Assembly: GCA_963749675.1 (NCBI GenBank) | Contig: CAVVNT010000001.1 | Span: 434,001 to 498,000 of the forward strand | From: Roseitranquillus sp963749675 | GTDB taxonomy: Bacteria > Pseudomonadota > Alphaproteobacteria > Rhodobacterales > Rhodobacteraceae | Direction: 5' to 3' | Length of the DNA stretch: 64,000 nucleotides | Shown: positions 37,643-46,353 of the stretch, one piece after another | Layout: each line of letters begins with the position of its first letter | How positions within the stretch are numbered: the first letter of the stretch is position 1 | Translations under genes and position numbers: made by a program | The notes under the pieces: model-generated | The model's database searches: none | Told to the model about the DNA's origin: nothing | The model's input: only the letters and a program-made list of their open reading frames with translations

Positions 37643-39331
37643 TCAAGATCCATCGCGCCGACCTTCAATATCGCGCTCGGGGGTGCCGGGGATCGGCACC
37701 GCTGCGAGTTCCCACCCGATGCGAGTCGCATATTCCCCGGCAGAGGAAAAGAGCACGATCTGTTGGCTCTCTATGGGCTGCAGCGCGGTCTCGCGAAAGA
37801 TCAGCGTCGGTTCGAGCGAAAGCCGGGCGATTCCCGCCGTCGGGCGAAACACCCAGAGGACCCCGGACGCGAGCAGGAGCGAGACGGCATGACCACCCAT
37901 GTCGAGCGATGGTTCGACGTCCGGATCGAGATGAAATCGCACGGCGAAGCGCGGCGGGCCGGCCCGGCGACGAACGCGTTCGTAACGCCGCCTTTCCGGC
38001 AACGCCTTGGCGACGAGGACATCCTCGCCCACGAGACGCCGTCCGTCGCGGGCCAATTCGAGCGTACGTTCGTGCCACAGCCCATGGGTGCCGGCGTACC
38101 CGTCGTGCGCCGCGGTGAACCGCGTCCCTGTACCAGTCTCTTCACGCTCCAGAAGAACGGTCGACGGCACTTCTAAGAGCCGATGCTGGCCGCGGCCGAT
38201 CCGCGATGACGAGAAGCCTTCGAGCGATAGCGTCGAATGTGACGCCGTCGCGCGCGCCGTCCGCGCGCGACGGGAGCCGAAACGGTCGCCGGGACCGCAG
38301 TTCACGATCATCGGCCGCCGTCCGACCGTTAGCTCCAGCGCGAGCGTCGAGGCATGTCCCGAAGCCGACGCCACTGTGGGCGGAGCCGCGGAATCAAGAA
38401 CCAGACTACTCCGACCATGTCGCAGACGCGCGAAGCCCATCGCCGACGCCGACGGCGTCGCGCTCAGGCGATGCCGAGCCATGCCCAGCGCGCGATCGGC
38501 GAGCCCCGGCGATCCATCGCCTCCGTGAAAGCGCGGCAGGCGCCCGTCCGACTGCGTCAGCGCCCGAAGGCTCTTGGCGCCACGAGCAATGATGGCTGGC
38601 AGCGCCACGCCTGCCTCGTGACCGTTCTCGTTCAAGACCTCGGCGGTCGATCCCAGCAGAAGCACGGCTTGTGCAAGCGCAGCAGGGTTTCGGGACCCGA
38701 CGGCACCGGATCCGTTGATCAGCGCGTCTGAGGCTGCACCGAGCCGCGTCAGCGCGGGCCCGATGCCGCGTCCTCGCGGATCGAGGGCAATCTGCGCATG
38801 GATCAGCCCCGTCAGCGCCTCGACCCGCGGCCAGCCGGTGGGCGCCGCGTAGGCGCGGCTCTCCAAAAAGTTGATGTGCCGGGCCAGCGCAGGACCCAGA
38901 TCAACAGGCTCGAGAGCCTCCCCATGCAGCACGAGGCGGAGAGCCCGCCGGCCGGAGAGGTCTGGAACCCAGCCGGGACCACGCCCGCTGCCGTAGGTAT
39001 CGATCCATTCCGCCGTCCAGACTTGAGCCAGCTGCTCCGCTTGCGGGAGCGGGACCGCCATGAGGTCATCGAGCCACGAGAATCCATGCCCCTCCCGGAG
39101 GGCGTCGGCGCTCTCGGGAAGCGCATCCCAGAGAACGCGGCCCGGCGCGTCGATGAGTTCGCCGCCCATCCGATAGCGCCCGGCCAGCATGTCGGAGCCC
39201 CTTTCCGAACATCCGATGGTACGCGGCACCCCGGGCCGGACCGCTGCGCCCGCAGCCGCGCGAGGCGTCGAGCGCCGCGCGGCGAGGCGGTCGGACCACG
39301 TGGCAAGACGCACAACGTCGGGCGCAGGCAA
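37643..39331 (-). CDS. Heparinase II/III family protein
   Basis: The 562-residue protein has an N-terminal helical toroid and a C-terminal beta-sandwich of the heparinase II/III type (RFHGGDGSPGLADRALGMAR, then IVNCGPGDRFGSRRARTARA and ASHSTLSLEGFSSSRIG with HSTL as the conserved active-site-like box). Related genes occur at this locus in most Rhodobacterales although heparin itself is unlikely to be the substrate; a role in envelope polysaccharide is possible. The start seems to be TTG at 39331 with GGAGG 8 bases before it. It lies after rsmB in the same direction. Confidence 0.88.
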   Translation of the reverse strand: MPAPDVVRLATWSDRLAARRSTPRAAAGAAVRPGVPRTIGCSERGSDMLAGRYRMGGELIDAPGRVLWDALPESADALREGHGFSWLDDLMAVPLPQAEQLAQVWTAEWIDTYGSGRGPGWVPDLSGRRALRLVLHGEALEPVDLGPALARHINFLESRAYAAPTGWPRVEALTGLIHAQIALDPRGRGIGPALTRLGAASDALINGSGAVGSRNPAALAQAVLLLGSTAEVLNENGHEAGVALPAIIARGAKSLRALTQSDGRLPRFHGGDGSPGLADRALGMARHRLSATPSASAMGFARLRHGRSSLVLDSAAPPTVASASGHASTLALELTVGRRPMIVNCGPGDRFGSRRARTARATASHSTLSLEGFSSSRIGRGQHRLLEVPSTVLLEREETGTGTRFTAAHDGYAGTHGLWHERTLELARDGRRLVGEDVLVAKALPERRRYERVRRRAGPPRFAVRFHLDPDVEPSLDMGGHAVSLLLASGVLWVFRPTAGIARLSLEPTLIFRETALQPIESQQIVLFSSAGEYATRIGWELAAVPIPGTPERDIEGRRDGS

Positions 39332-39420
39332 GGCTCATCCTCCAGGCGCTTTGGGATCGATTTATCCTGCCTCCGCCACGCTGTCACCGCGCCTGTTTGG
39401 GAAGCGTGATCCCGACGCCG

Positions 39421-40677
39421 TCAGCCGCGCTCGAGCCGCGCCATGTGGAAGCCGTCAAGCCCGCCGATCTCGGGCCACATGTCGGGGCGCGTGCGCAGGC
39501 CGCCTGCACCATCGCTCCAATCCTCGGCACCCGGCGGTACCAGGCTCGCGCTTCGCAGATCCGGGTGGCGGGAGAGGGCGGCGACGATCTGGTCCTCTCC
39601 CTCCTCCGGCAGCAGCGAACAAACGCACCAGATCAGACGGCCCCCCGGTGCCAAGGAATGCAAGGCACGGTCGAGCAGGCGTCCCTGCAATTCGAGAAGC
39701 GGAGCGATGTCGCGAAGATCCTTCGCATAGGGCAGGTCCGGGTGACGCCGGATGGTCCCGGTTGCCGTGCAGGGCGCGTCGAGAAGCACAACGTCGTATC
39801 CACTCTCGGTCCAATCTGTCGCGTCAGCGACGATCGTCCGCGCCGCGAGGCCGCACCGATCGAGGTTTTCCGCGACGCGAGCAAGGCGCACTTCCGAGAC
39901 GTCGACCGCGGTGACAACAGCCCCCGCCGCCGCAAGCTGAAGCGTCTTGCCGCCGGGGGCGGAGCACAGATCCAGGGCGCGCTCGCCGGGCTTCGGCGCC
40001 GCCAGCCGCACAGGCATCGCCGCGGCGGCATCCTGCACCCACCACGTCCCTTCGTCATAGCCTGGCAGAGCCGTGACCTGACCCGCCCGAACCAGACGCA
40101 CGCTGCCTGTCGGAAGGACGAGTCCGCCAACGCGATCCGCGAGGGCAGCCGCATCGCCGTCACGCGGCGTCAGATCGAGCGGAGCACCCGCTGCGTGCGC
40201 GGCCTCCATCGCCTCCACGCGTGCTTTCCCCCAAGCCGTCGTCAGACGTCGGCGGAGGGGTCTCTGCAGTCTTGGCAAGGGCAGATCGGACCAGCTCTCT
40301 GTCCCGGCCTCGGACACGCGCCGCAGGACCGCGTTGACCAGGCCTGCCTGCCCGCCTGTACCTCGATGTGACCGCATCAGGTCGACGAGGGCGCTGACTA
40401 CGCCATGAGGTGCCGCCCGGTCGCCACAGATTTCCCATGTTCCAAGTCGCAGCGCGTTCATCACTCGTTCATTCGGCCGCTTGCGAAGGAAAGGACCCAG
40501 CAGCCGGTCGGAGCGATCCGCCCACCGCAGCGTCTCGACCGCAAGCCGCTGGGCGCGCGCGCGTTCAGGAGCAGGGAGGTCGGAAACAGCGGCAGGCAGG
40601 ATGTCCGACAGCATCCGCCCGTCCTCCGTCACGGCGCAGAGCAGGTCCAGCGCGACCCGGCGCACGGACCTCGTCAT
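39421..40677 (-). CDS. rsmB: 16S rRNA (cytosine-967-C5)-methyltransferase
   Basis: RsmB adds a methyl group to C967 of 16S rRNA. The 418-residue protein has an N-terminal NusB-like domain and a Rossmann methyltransferase domain with LDLCSAPGGKTLQLAAAGA (SAM site), the motif IV Cys in VLLDAPCTATGTIRRHPD and the catalytic Cys in WCVCSLLPEEGEDQI. The ATG at 40677 gives the usual start MTRSVRRVALDLL. It is divergent from the DUF1674 gene. Confidence 0.94.
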   Translation of the reverse strand: MTRSVRRVALDLLCAVTEDGRMLSDILPAAVSDLPAPERARAQRLAVETLRWADRSDRLLGPFLRKRPNERVMNALRLGTWEICGDRAAPHGVVSALVDLMRSHRGTGGQAGLVNAVLRRVSEAGTESWSDLPLPRLQRPLRRRLTTAWGKARVEAMEAAHAAGAPLDLTPRDGDAAALADRVGGLVLPTGSVRLVRAGQVTALPGYDEGTWWVQDAAAAMPVRLAAPKPGERALDLCSAPGGKTLQLAAAGAVVTAVDVSEVRLARVAENLDRCGLAARTIVADATDWTESGYDVVLLDAPCTATGTIRRHPDLPYAKDLRDIAPLLELQGRLLDRALHSLAPGGRLIWCVCSLLPEEGEDQIVAALSRHPDLRSASLVPPGAEDWSDGAGGLRTRPDMWPEIGGLDGFHMARLERG

Positions 40678-40742
40678 CGGTGCCCAGTTGCGAGGTCGAG
40701 ATTTATGCCGATATCTAGGTCGAGATGATAAAGGAGCCGGCG

Positions 40743-40925
40743 ATGCCCAATGCCTCTGAAACACCCGACCTGCCAGCCGCCGCGCAGCGCGCGCTCAAGG
40801 AGGCCGAAGAGCGGCGCAAGGCGGCGCGCGAGCTTGAGCTGCCGACGGAACTCGGTGGACGGGACGGCCCCGAGCCGGTCAGGTTCGGCGACTGGGAGCG
40901 GCGCGGCATCGCCGTCGACTTCTAG
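40743..40925 (+). CDS. DUF1674 / SDHAF4-like protein
   Basis: The ATG at 40743 has AAGGAG 7 bases upstream. The 60-residue protein ends with ELGGRDGPEPVRFGDWERRG then IAVDF, the conserved tail of DUF1674, homologous to the mitochondrial succinate dehydrogenase assembly factor 4. It may help insert FAD-loaded SdhA into complex II. The first half is a charged helix. It commonly stands opposite rsmB in related genomes. Confidence 0.9.
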   Translation: MPNASETPDLPAAAQRALKEAEERRKAARELELPTELGGRDGPEPVRFGDWERRGIAVDF

Positions 40926-41026
40926 CGGCATCTCGGGTCGCCAGAGGAACCCTCGGCATGTTCCTCCGGCTCCAACCATGCGCCTTCCATAGCGGCATGC
41001 TCTGGCATGATGAAGTAAGCCTGCGA

Positions 41027-41416
41027 TCAGTCGATCCTCATGTCGGCACTTTCACCCGCGCCGCGGTCGGCCACGAACCTCAGCGTGCTGCCGGAATGCA
41101 GGACAACCTGGCAGTTCATCGGCAGCGTCGTGCCGCCGGCGACGATCCGACGGCAGAAGTAGCCGTCGCGCCAGGTCCAGACACCGTCCACCTCGCGGCC
41201 GAAGGCGCGCCCGCCGATCCCGCCATCGGGGCTGACGCTCAACCGGATACCGAAGCGCGTTAGATCCCGCCCCTCGACGAGGTTCACGAACTCACTTCTC
41301 TTGGTGACGTAGCGGAAGGTTTCCGCGATCGCCGCATTGGGCGCAAGCGAGAGCAGGAACATCAACAGCCCGGCTGAAACGGGGGCTGGAAGGAGCGAGC
41401 GGCGAGCCTCGATCAC
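41027..41416 (-). CDS. Small secreted protein downstream of dapB
   Basis: The 129-residue protein seems to start with GTG and has a signal peptide (PVSAGLLMFLLSLAPNAAIA). The mature part TFRYVTKRSEFVNLVEGRDL, then GIGGRAFGREVDGVWTWRDG and YFCRRIVAGGTTLPMNCQVV, resembles small secreted proteins that databases sometimes label dihydrodipicolinate reductase because of their place next to dapB, but it has no such domain. Two cysteines may pair in the periplasm. It begins about 10 bases after the dapB stop, so they are likely co-transcribed. Confidence 0.7.
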   Translation of the reverse strand: MIEARRSLLPAPVSAGLLMFLLSLAPNAAIAETFRYVTKRSEFVNLVEGRDLTRFGIRLSVSPDGGIGGRAFGREVDGVWTWRDGYFCRRIVAGGTTLPMNCQVVLHSGSTLRFVADRGAGESADMRID

Positions 41417-41425
41417 AGCACTGCG

Positions 41426-42238
41426 TCACGTGATGTCGAGGACATGGCGCATGTCGTACTCGCCCGGCCCCTGGTCGAGTCCCCAAATCGCCGCGCGGAG
41501 CGCCCCGCGGGCGAAGATGGCCCGGTCGGTCGCCACGTGACGCAGGACGACCCGCTCTCCCGGACCAGCGAAGATCACGTCATGCTCCCCCACGATGTCT
41601 CCTGCGCGAACAGAGGAGAATCCGATCGCGCCGTCGCGCCGAGGGCCGGTGACACCGTCCCGCCCGCGGTCGGCCACATCGTCGAGCGATACCCCCAGAC
41701 CTTCCGCGGCCGCGTGTCCGAGCATCAGCGCGGTGCCGGACGGCGCATCGACCTTGTGGCGGTGATGCGCCTCGACAACTTCGACGTCCCAGCCGGGCCC
41801 CAGCGTCTCGGCCACCTTTTCGGTCAGCGCGACGAGGAGATTGACGCCGAGGCTCATGTTGCCGGCGCGAACGATCGTCGCATGACGGGCCGCTGCCGAT
41901 ATCTTGGCCAGTTCGCCCGCGCCGAATCCCGTAGTCCCGATGACGTGGCAGGCCCGCGCCTGCGCCGCGAGCGCCACATACTCCACCGACGCGGCCGGCG
42001 CGGTGAAGTCAATGATCGCGCGCGCCTTGGCAATGGCCTCCACCGGGTCGTCCGTCAGCGGGACTCCGACCGGAGCGCCGCCCGCCGCCTCGCCCGCGTC
42101 GCGCCCGAGCCAGTCGTGCCCCGGACGCTCAAGCGCCGCGACGAGGTGAAAGCGCTGGCTCTCGGCGACGAGCCGCACCAGCGTCGCGCCCATCCGGCCC
42201 GACGCGCCAGTCACCACGATGCCCGGCCGTTCATCCAT
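41426..42238 (-). CDS. dapB: 4-hydroxy-tetrahydrodipicolinate reductase
   Basis: DapB makes tetrahydrodipicolinate for lysine and diaminopimelate. The 270-residue enzyme has the nucleotide-binding GIVVTGASGRMGATLVRLVA at the start and the catalytic VVEAHHRHKVDAPSGTALML block with His and Lys. The substrate-binding C-terminal half is complete. It is divergent from rbfA, from which it is separated by 78 bases. Confidence 0.95.
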   Translation of the reverse strand: MDERPGIVVTGASGRMGATLVRLVAESQRFHLVAALERPGHDWLGRDAGEAAGGAPVGVPLTDDPVEAIAKARAIIDFTAPAASVEYVALAAQARACHVIGTTGFGAGELAKISAAARHATIVRAGNMSLGVNLLVALTEKVAETLGPGWDVEVVEAHHRHKVDAPSGTALMLGHAAAEGLGVSLDDVADRGRDGVTGPRRDGAIGFSSVRAGDIVGEHDVIFAGPGERVVLRHVATDRAIFARGALRAAIWGLDQGPGEYDMRHVLDIT

Positions 42239-42316
42239 GGACCCGGAATAGCGGTGGCGGGGCGGGAGCGCAAACGGGGGATTGCGAGCCGGCCCGACGC
42301 GGAATAGACGCGTGTC

Positions 42317-42706
42317 ATGTCACGCAGAGGCGCATCCGGTGGGCCGTCGCAGCGTCAGCTTCGCGTCGGGGAGCTGATCCGTCGCACGTTGAGCGAGGTG
42401 CTGGCGAAGGGCGATGTCCATGACCCCGAGCTCAACCGCCTGTCCATCACCGTCGCGGAGGTCCGCGCCTCGCCCGACCTGCGCGTGGCGACGGCCTACG
42501 TGATGCCGCTCGGCGGCAGGGAGCGCGAGCTGGCGATGGAGGCGCTCAAGCGCAACAGGCCGGAGCTCAGGCGCGCCATCTCGAAGGCACTGACGCTGAA
42601 GTTCTCGCCCGAACTCAGGTTCGAGATCGACGAGACGTTCGACCGGATGGACGCGACACGCCGGCTCTTCGAGAGCGAGGACGTGCGCCGCGACCTCGAC
42701 GACTGA
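42317..42706 (+). CDS. rbfA: 30S ribosome-binding factor RbfA
   Basis: RbfA assists the last steps of 16S rRNA maturation. The 129-residue protein has a KH-like fold: RQLRVGELIRRTLSEVLAKG, then LSITVAEVRASPDLRVATAY and LKFSPELRFEIDETFDRMDA. It starts the operon rbfA, DUF2233 gene, truB, DUF1643 gene, hydrolase gene, with rpsO and pnp further on. Its stop overlaps the next ATG (TGATG). Confidence 0.94.
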   Translation: MSRRGASGGPSQRQLRVGELIRRTLSEVLAKGDVHDPELNRLSITVAEVRASPDLRVATAYVMPLGGRERELAMEALKRNRPELRRAISKALTLKFSPELRFEIDETFDRMDATRRLFESEDVRRDLDD

Positions 42707-43434
42707 TGCTGCGTGCCCTGCTGCTCGCGGCGTTCCTGCCGGCGGCGGAGGCGGATGCCGACAGCATCTGCGCGCCGATGGGGTTCGAGGGCCGACGCTA
42801 TACCGTCTGCGAAGCGGCGGCGAGCGACCTGAGGCTCTTCCAGGCTGACGACACCGGCGCGCCATGGGGCCACTTTGCGCGACTAGACCAGGCGCTCCGC
42901 GACCGCGGCCAGCGTCTCGCCGTCGCAATGAATGGCGGGATGTACCACGACGACCGCAGTCCGGTCGGTTACTTCGTGGAATCCGGCCGCGAGTTGGCGC
43001 CGCTGGTCACGCGGGAGGGGCCGGGAAACTTCGGCCTGCTGCCGAACGGCGTGCTATGCCTCTCGGACGCCACCGCCTCGATCCTCGAGACCCGGGCGTT
43101 CGACGAGGCGAGGCCGCCCTGCCGCGACGCGACGCAGTCCGGTCCAATGCTCGTGATCGACGGCACGCTGCACCCGAGCTTCCTGCCCGACAGCGAGTTC
43201 CGCCACATTCGCAACGGCGTCGGGGTGCGTGCAGACGGCAGCGTGGTCCTGGCGATCTCGGACGAACTCGTCACCTTCCACGAGTTCGGCCGGCTGTTCC
43301 GCGACGCGCTCGACGCGGCCGACGCGCTCTACCTGGACGGTTCGGTCTCGCGACTCTGGGCGCCAGCGATCGGACGGCGAGACTTCGGCCGCGCGATGGG
43401 GCCGATCCTCGGCGTCGTCGCGCCGGCTGACTGA
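42706..43434 (+). CDS. DUF2233 phosphodiester glycosidase-family protein
   Basis: The 242-residue protein has a short signal peptide (MLRALLLAAFLPAAEADA) and the DUF2233/NAGPA fold with VAMNGGMYHDDRSPVGYFVE, NGVLCLSDATAS, QSGPMLVIDG, and ADALYLDGSVSRLW with the conserved LDG. In mammals the fold uncovers mannose-6-phosphate; in bacteria the substrate is mostly unknown. It is translationally coupled to rbfA and truB by TGATG overlaps on both sides, an arrangement common in Rhodobacterales. Confidence 0.9.
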   Translation: MLRALLLAAFLPAAEADADSICAPMGFEGRRYTVCEAAASDLRLFQADDTGAPWGHFARLDQALRDRGQRLAVAMNGGMYHDDRSPVGYFVESGRELAPLVTREGPGNFGLLPNGVLCLSDATASILETRAFDEARPPCRDATQSGPMLVIDGTLHPSFLPDSEFRHIRNGVGVRADGSVVLAISDELVTFHEFGRLFRDALDAADALYLDGSVSRLWAPAIGRRDFGRAMGPILGVVAPAD

Positions 43435-44312
43435 TGGCGCGGCGGCGCGGACGCGACGTTTCCGGCTGGTTGATCGTCGACAAGCCCGTGGGCCCGACCT
43501 CCACCCAAGTGTCGAGCCGTGTGCGGCGTCTGTTCGACGCGAAGAAGGCGGGGCACGCCGGCACGCTGGACCCCGCGGCTACCGGTGTCCTCGCCGTCGC
43601 GCTCGGAGAGGCCACGAAGACGATGCCGTTCGTCGCGGACGGCGAGAAGACCTACCGTTTCACCGTCCGCTGGGGCGCGGCGACCACCACGGATGACGCC
43701 GAGGGCACGGTGGTCGCGACCTCCGCGCATCGGCCGGACGCTGATGCGATCCGCGCAGCGCTGCCGCGCTACACGGGCGACATCATGCAGGTGCCTCCCG
43801 CGTACTCGGCAGTCCATGTCGGCGGACGGCGGGCGCACGAGATCGCGCGCGGCGGCGGCGCGGTGGAGGTCGAGGCGCGGCCATTGCACGTGGATCGGCT
43901 GGAGCTCTCGGAGTGCAACGACGCCGACAGCGCGACTTTCAGCATGACCTGCGGCAAGGGCGGCTACGTCCGGTCCATCGCGCGTGACCTCGGGCGCGCG
44001 CTCGGCTGCCTCGGTCATGTCGAAACGCTGCGCCGAGTCCGCGCCGGCCCCTTCGTGGAGGACGACGCGGCGTCCATCGAGGCGATCGAGGACGGGCCGG
44101 ACGCCCACCTCCGTCCGGTGGAGCTGGCTTTCGCCGGAGTGCCGCGGGTGGACGTCGGCCCGGCGGCGGCAGACCGCCTGCGACATGGCAACTCGGTCGC
44201 GGCCGAGGGACGCGACGCCGAAACGGCCTGGGCGGCGCTTGGCGGCCGGGTCGTCGCCATCGGGTCCCTGGCGTCGGGAATGTTCCGCCCCTCCCGCGTG
44301 TTTCGGGAATGA
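43434..44312 (+). CDS. truB: tRNA pseudouridine-55 synthase
   Basis: TruB makes pseudouridine 55 in tRNA. The 292-residue enzyme has SGWLIVDKPVGPTSTQVSSR, then KAGHAGTLDPAATGVLAVAL with the catalytic Asp, and RVRAGPFVEDDA at the family-typical position. The C-terminal extension is complete. It is coupled to its neighbours by overlaps (TGATG before, ATGA after). Confidence 0.95.
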   Translation: MARRRGRDVSGWLIVDKPVGPTSTQVSSRVRRLFDAKKAGHAGTLDPAATGVLAVALGEATKTMPFVADGEKTYRFTVRWGAATTTDDAEGTVVATSAHRPDADAIRAALPRYTGDIMQVPPAYSAVHVGGRRAHEIARGGGAVEVEARPLHVDRLELSECNDADSATFSMTCGKGGYVRSIARDLGRALGCLGHVETLRRVRAGPFVEDDAASIEAIEDGPDAHLRPVELAFAGVPRVDVGPAAADRLRHGNSVAAEGRDAETAWAALGGRVVAIGSLASGMFRPSRVFRE

Positions 44313-44845
44313 CGGTGACCGCACGCCCGGCGCTCGACGTCCGGCGCCACGCCGCAGACGGAGTTGTGAGCGAGGCCGGCTATTCGGGATGCGGCCTCTA
44401 CCGCTATGCCCTGACGCGGACCTGGGATGCGGCCGCGCCACGAATTGCCTTCGTCATGCTCAACCCCTCCACCGCCAGCGAGGTCTCCGACGATCCCACC
44501 CTCGCGCGCTGCGTCCGACGCGCGAAGGACGGCGGCTGGGGCGCGCTCCGCGTCTGCAACCTCTTCGCCCTGCGGGCGACGCTGCCGTCCCGGCTCAAGG
44601 CCCACGCCGCTGCGGACGGACCGGAGAACGAGGCGGCGCTGGCCAGCGCGTGCCGCTGGGCGGATGCGCTCGTCGCGGCATGGGGCGTCCACGGTGCACA
44701 CCTCGGCCAGGGGCCTCGGACGGAGGCATGGCTGCGAGGCCAGACCCGCACGTTCCTGCATCTGGGCCTGACAAGGGACGGCCATCCCAAGCACCCGCTG
44801 TACGTTTCCTATCGCGTTCCGCTGACGCAATGGCAGAAGGGCTGA
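44309..44845 (+). CDS. DUF1643 domain protein
   Basis: The 178-residue protein shows YRYALTRTWDAAAPRIAFVM, then LNPSTASEVSDDPTLARCVR and WGALRVCNLFALRATLP, the DUF1643 signature, and ends with LGLTRDGHPKHPLYVSYRVP. The fold resembles uracil-DNA-glycosylase-like or nucleotide-binding proteins, but no activity is established. Its start overlaps truB. The gene is not a usual member of the rbfA-truB-rpsO-pnp order and may be an accessory insert. Confidence 0.9.
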   Translation: MTVTARPALDVRRHAADGVVSEAGYSGCGLYRYALTRTWDAAAPRIAFVMLNPSTASEVSDDPTLARCVRRAKDGGWGALRVCNLFALRATLPSRLKAHAAADGPENEAALASACRWADALVAAWGVHGAHLGQGPRTEAWLRGQTRTFLHLGLTRDGHPKHPLYVSYRVPLTQWQKG

Positions 44846-44847
44846 AG

Positions 44848-45735
44848 ATGCCGATTTCCGGATTCTCGAAGACCGAGGTACCGACCGACGAGGTGACTCT
44901 CTCCGTCCATCGCGCCGGGAAAGGTGCGCCGCTGATCCTGCTTCATGGTTTTCCTCAGAACCACTCGTGCTGGACGAAGGTCGCACCGGCGCTGTCCGAA
45001 AGGTTTGACGTCATTGTCCCCGACCTGCGCGGCTACGGGGAAAGCGAGGCCCCGGCCGACGACGAAGCCCACACGGCATACTCCAAGCGGCGGATGGCGG
45101 CCGACATCGTCGCTCTGATGGATGCGCTCGACCTGCCGCGCGCCGGCGTGCTCGGTCACGACCGCGGCGGGCGGGTGGCCTACCGCTTGGCGCTCGACCA
45201 TCCGGGTCGCGTGTCGCGATTGGGCGTCGTGGAGGTTGTGCCGACCGGTGACTTCTGGGCGGCCTGGAACGCCGACCTGGCGCTTGCGGCTTACCACTGG
45301 ACGTTCCTCGCCCAGCCGGCGCCCCTGCCCGAGAGGATGATCGGAGCAGACCCTGTTGTCTATATCGAATGGACCCTCGCCTCCTGGACGGGCTCTGGGA
45401 CACTCGCGCCGTTCGATCCGGATGCTCTGGAAAGCTATCGGGCGCAGGCGCGCGACCCCGGCCGGATCGCGGCGATGTGCGCCGACTACCGTGCCGGCGC
45501 CACGACCGACCGGCGGCTGGACGACAACGACCGTGCCGCAGGATGGCGCATCGCCGCTCCGCTGGCGTTCATCTACGCGAAGGGCGGGTTCCCGGCGCAG
45601 ACCGGAGACCCGGCAGGCCGCTGGCGGGCGTGGGCAGAAAACGTCACCGCGACGGCGGCGGACGGCGGGCACTTTCTTCCCGAGGAGAACCCGCAGGCGG
45701 TCATCGATGCGGCTCTGCGGCATTTCGGAGACTGA
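44848..45735 (+). CDS. Alpha/beta hydrolase, haloacetate dehalogenase-like
   Basis: I use the ATG at 44848, 2 bases after the DUF1643 stop. The 295-residue protein has LILLHGFPQNHSCWTKVAPA, VIVPDLRGYGESEAP, VLGHDRGGRVAYRLALDHPG with the nucleophile Asp (GHDRGG), and the catalytic His in DGGHFLPEENP. The GHDRGGRVAYR box and FWAAWNADLALAAYHWTFLA segment are typical of fluoroacetate/haloacetate dehalogenases and related hydrolases. The true substrate is not known. It is probably the last gene before the rpsO promoter. Confidence 0.88.
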   Translation: MPISGFSKTEVPTDEVTLSVHRAGKGAPLILLHGFPQNHSCWTKVAPALSERFDVIVPDLRGYGESEAPADDEAHTAYSKRRMAADIVALMDALDLPRAGVLGHDRGGRVAYRLALDHPGRVSRLGVVEVVPTGDFWAAWNADLALAAYHWTFLAQPAPLPERMIGADPVVYIEWTLASWTGSGTLAPFDPDALESYRAQARDPGRIAAMCADYRAGATTDRRLDDNDRAAGWRIAAPLAFIYAKGGFPAQTGDPAGRWRAWAENVTATAADGGHFLPEENPQAVIDAALRHFGD

Positions 45736-45916
45736 CTTTGGCGCAAGGCCGAGGACGAGGACCAGGACGAGATTGAGGCAAGGGCTTCCATTCGCGAACG
45801 GTTTCCCCTATGTCCGGCCGATCCGTTATGGCGTGTTCGCCAGGCGGACCTCCATGGGCCTGTGCTGGACGACATCCCGGCCTGCGCCATGCCACTTCCG
45901 ATAGAAGGAGACCCCG

Positions 45917-46186
45917 ATGTCGATTACTGCTGAAGAAAAGCAGAAACTGATCAAGGATTACGGCACAAAGGATGGCGACACCGGTTCGCCGGAAGTCCAG
46001 GTAGCCGTCCTCACCAGCCGCATCGCAACGCTGACCGAGCACTTCAAGACCCACAAGAAGGACAACCACTCCCGCCGTGGTTTGCTGAAGCTCGTCGCCC
46101 AGCGCCGCAAGCTGCTGGACTACGTCAAGCGCAAGGAAGAAAGCCGGTATCAGGACCTGATCAAGCGCCTCGGCATCCGCCGCTAG
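45917..46186 (+). CDS. rpsO: 30S ribosomal protein S15
   Basis: S15 binds the central domain of 16S rRNA. The 89-residue protein has MSITAEEKQKLIKDYGTKDG, then GSPEVQVAVLTSRIATLTEH and KDNHSRRGLLKLVAQRRKLL, all typical. GAAGGAG lies 7 bases upstream of the ATG. A hairpin follows before pnp. Confidence 0.97.
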   Translation: MSITAEEKQKLIKDYGTKDGDTGSPEVQVAVLTSRIATLTEHFKTHKKDNHSRRGLLKLVAQRRKLLDYVKRKEESRYQDLIKRLGIRR

Positions 46187-46196
46187 AGAAACGGTG

Positions 46197-46216
46197 ACGC
46201 GCCCTCCGGGGCGCGT
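46197..46216 (+). terminator. Terminator-type hairpin between rpsO and pnp
   Basis: ACGCGCCC and GGGCGCGT form a perfect 8-bp stem with a TCCG loop, 11 bases past the rpsO stop, followed by a short TTC. In many bacteria a leaky terminator and an RNase III site lie here and control pnp; this hairpin is in the right place for the former. Confidence 0.7.
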
Positions 46217-46353
46217 TTCGCTATCCGATGGGTCGCTCGCGCCGGGCCTCGCGCCGGCGACCGGGATGAAACGCAGACAGAGGCCACGGGCAATGCGGCC
46301 CGTACGCAAACGGCCGATGGGGATACGCTCCGGAGGCCTCGATAGGAAACGAG

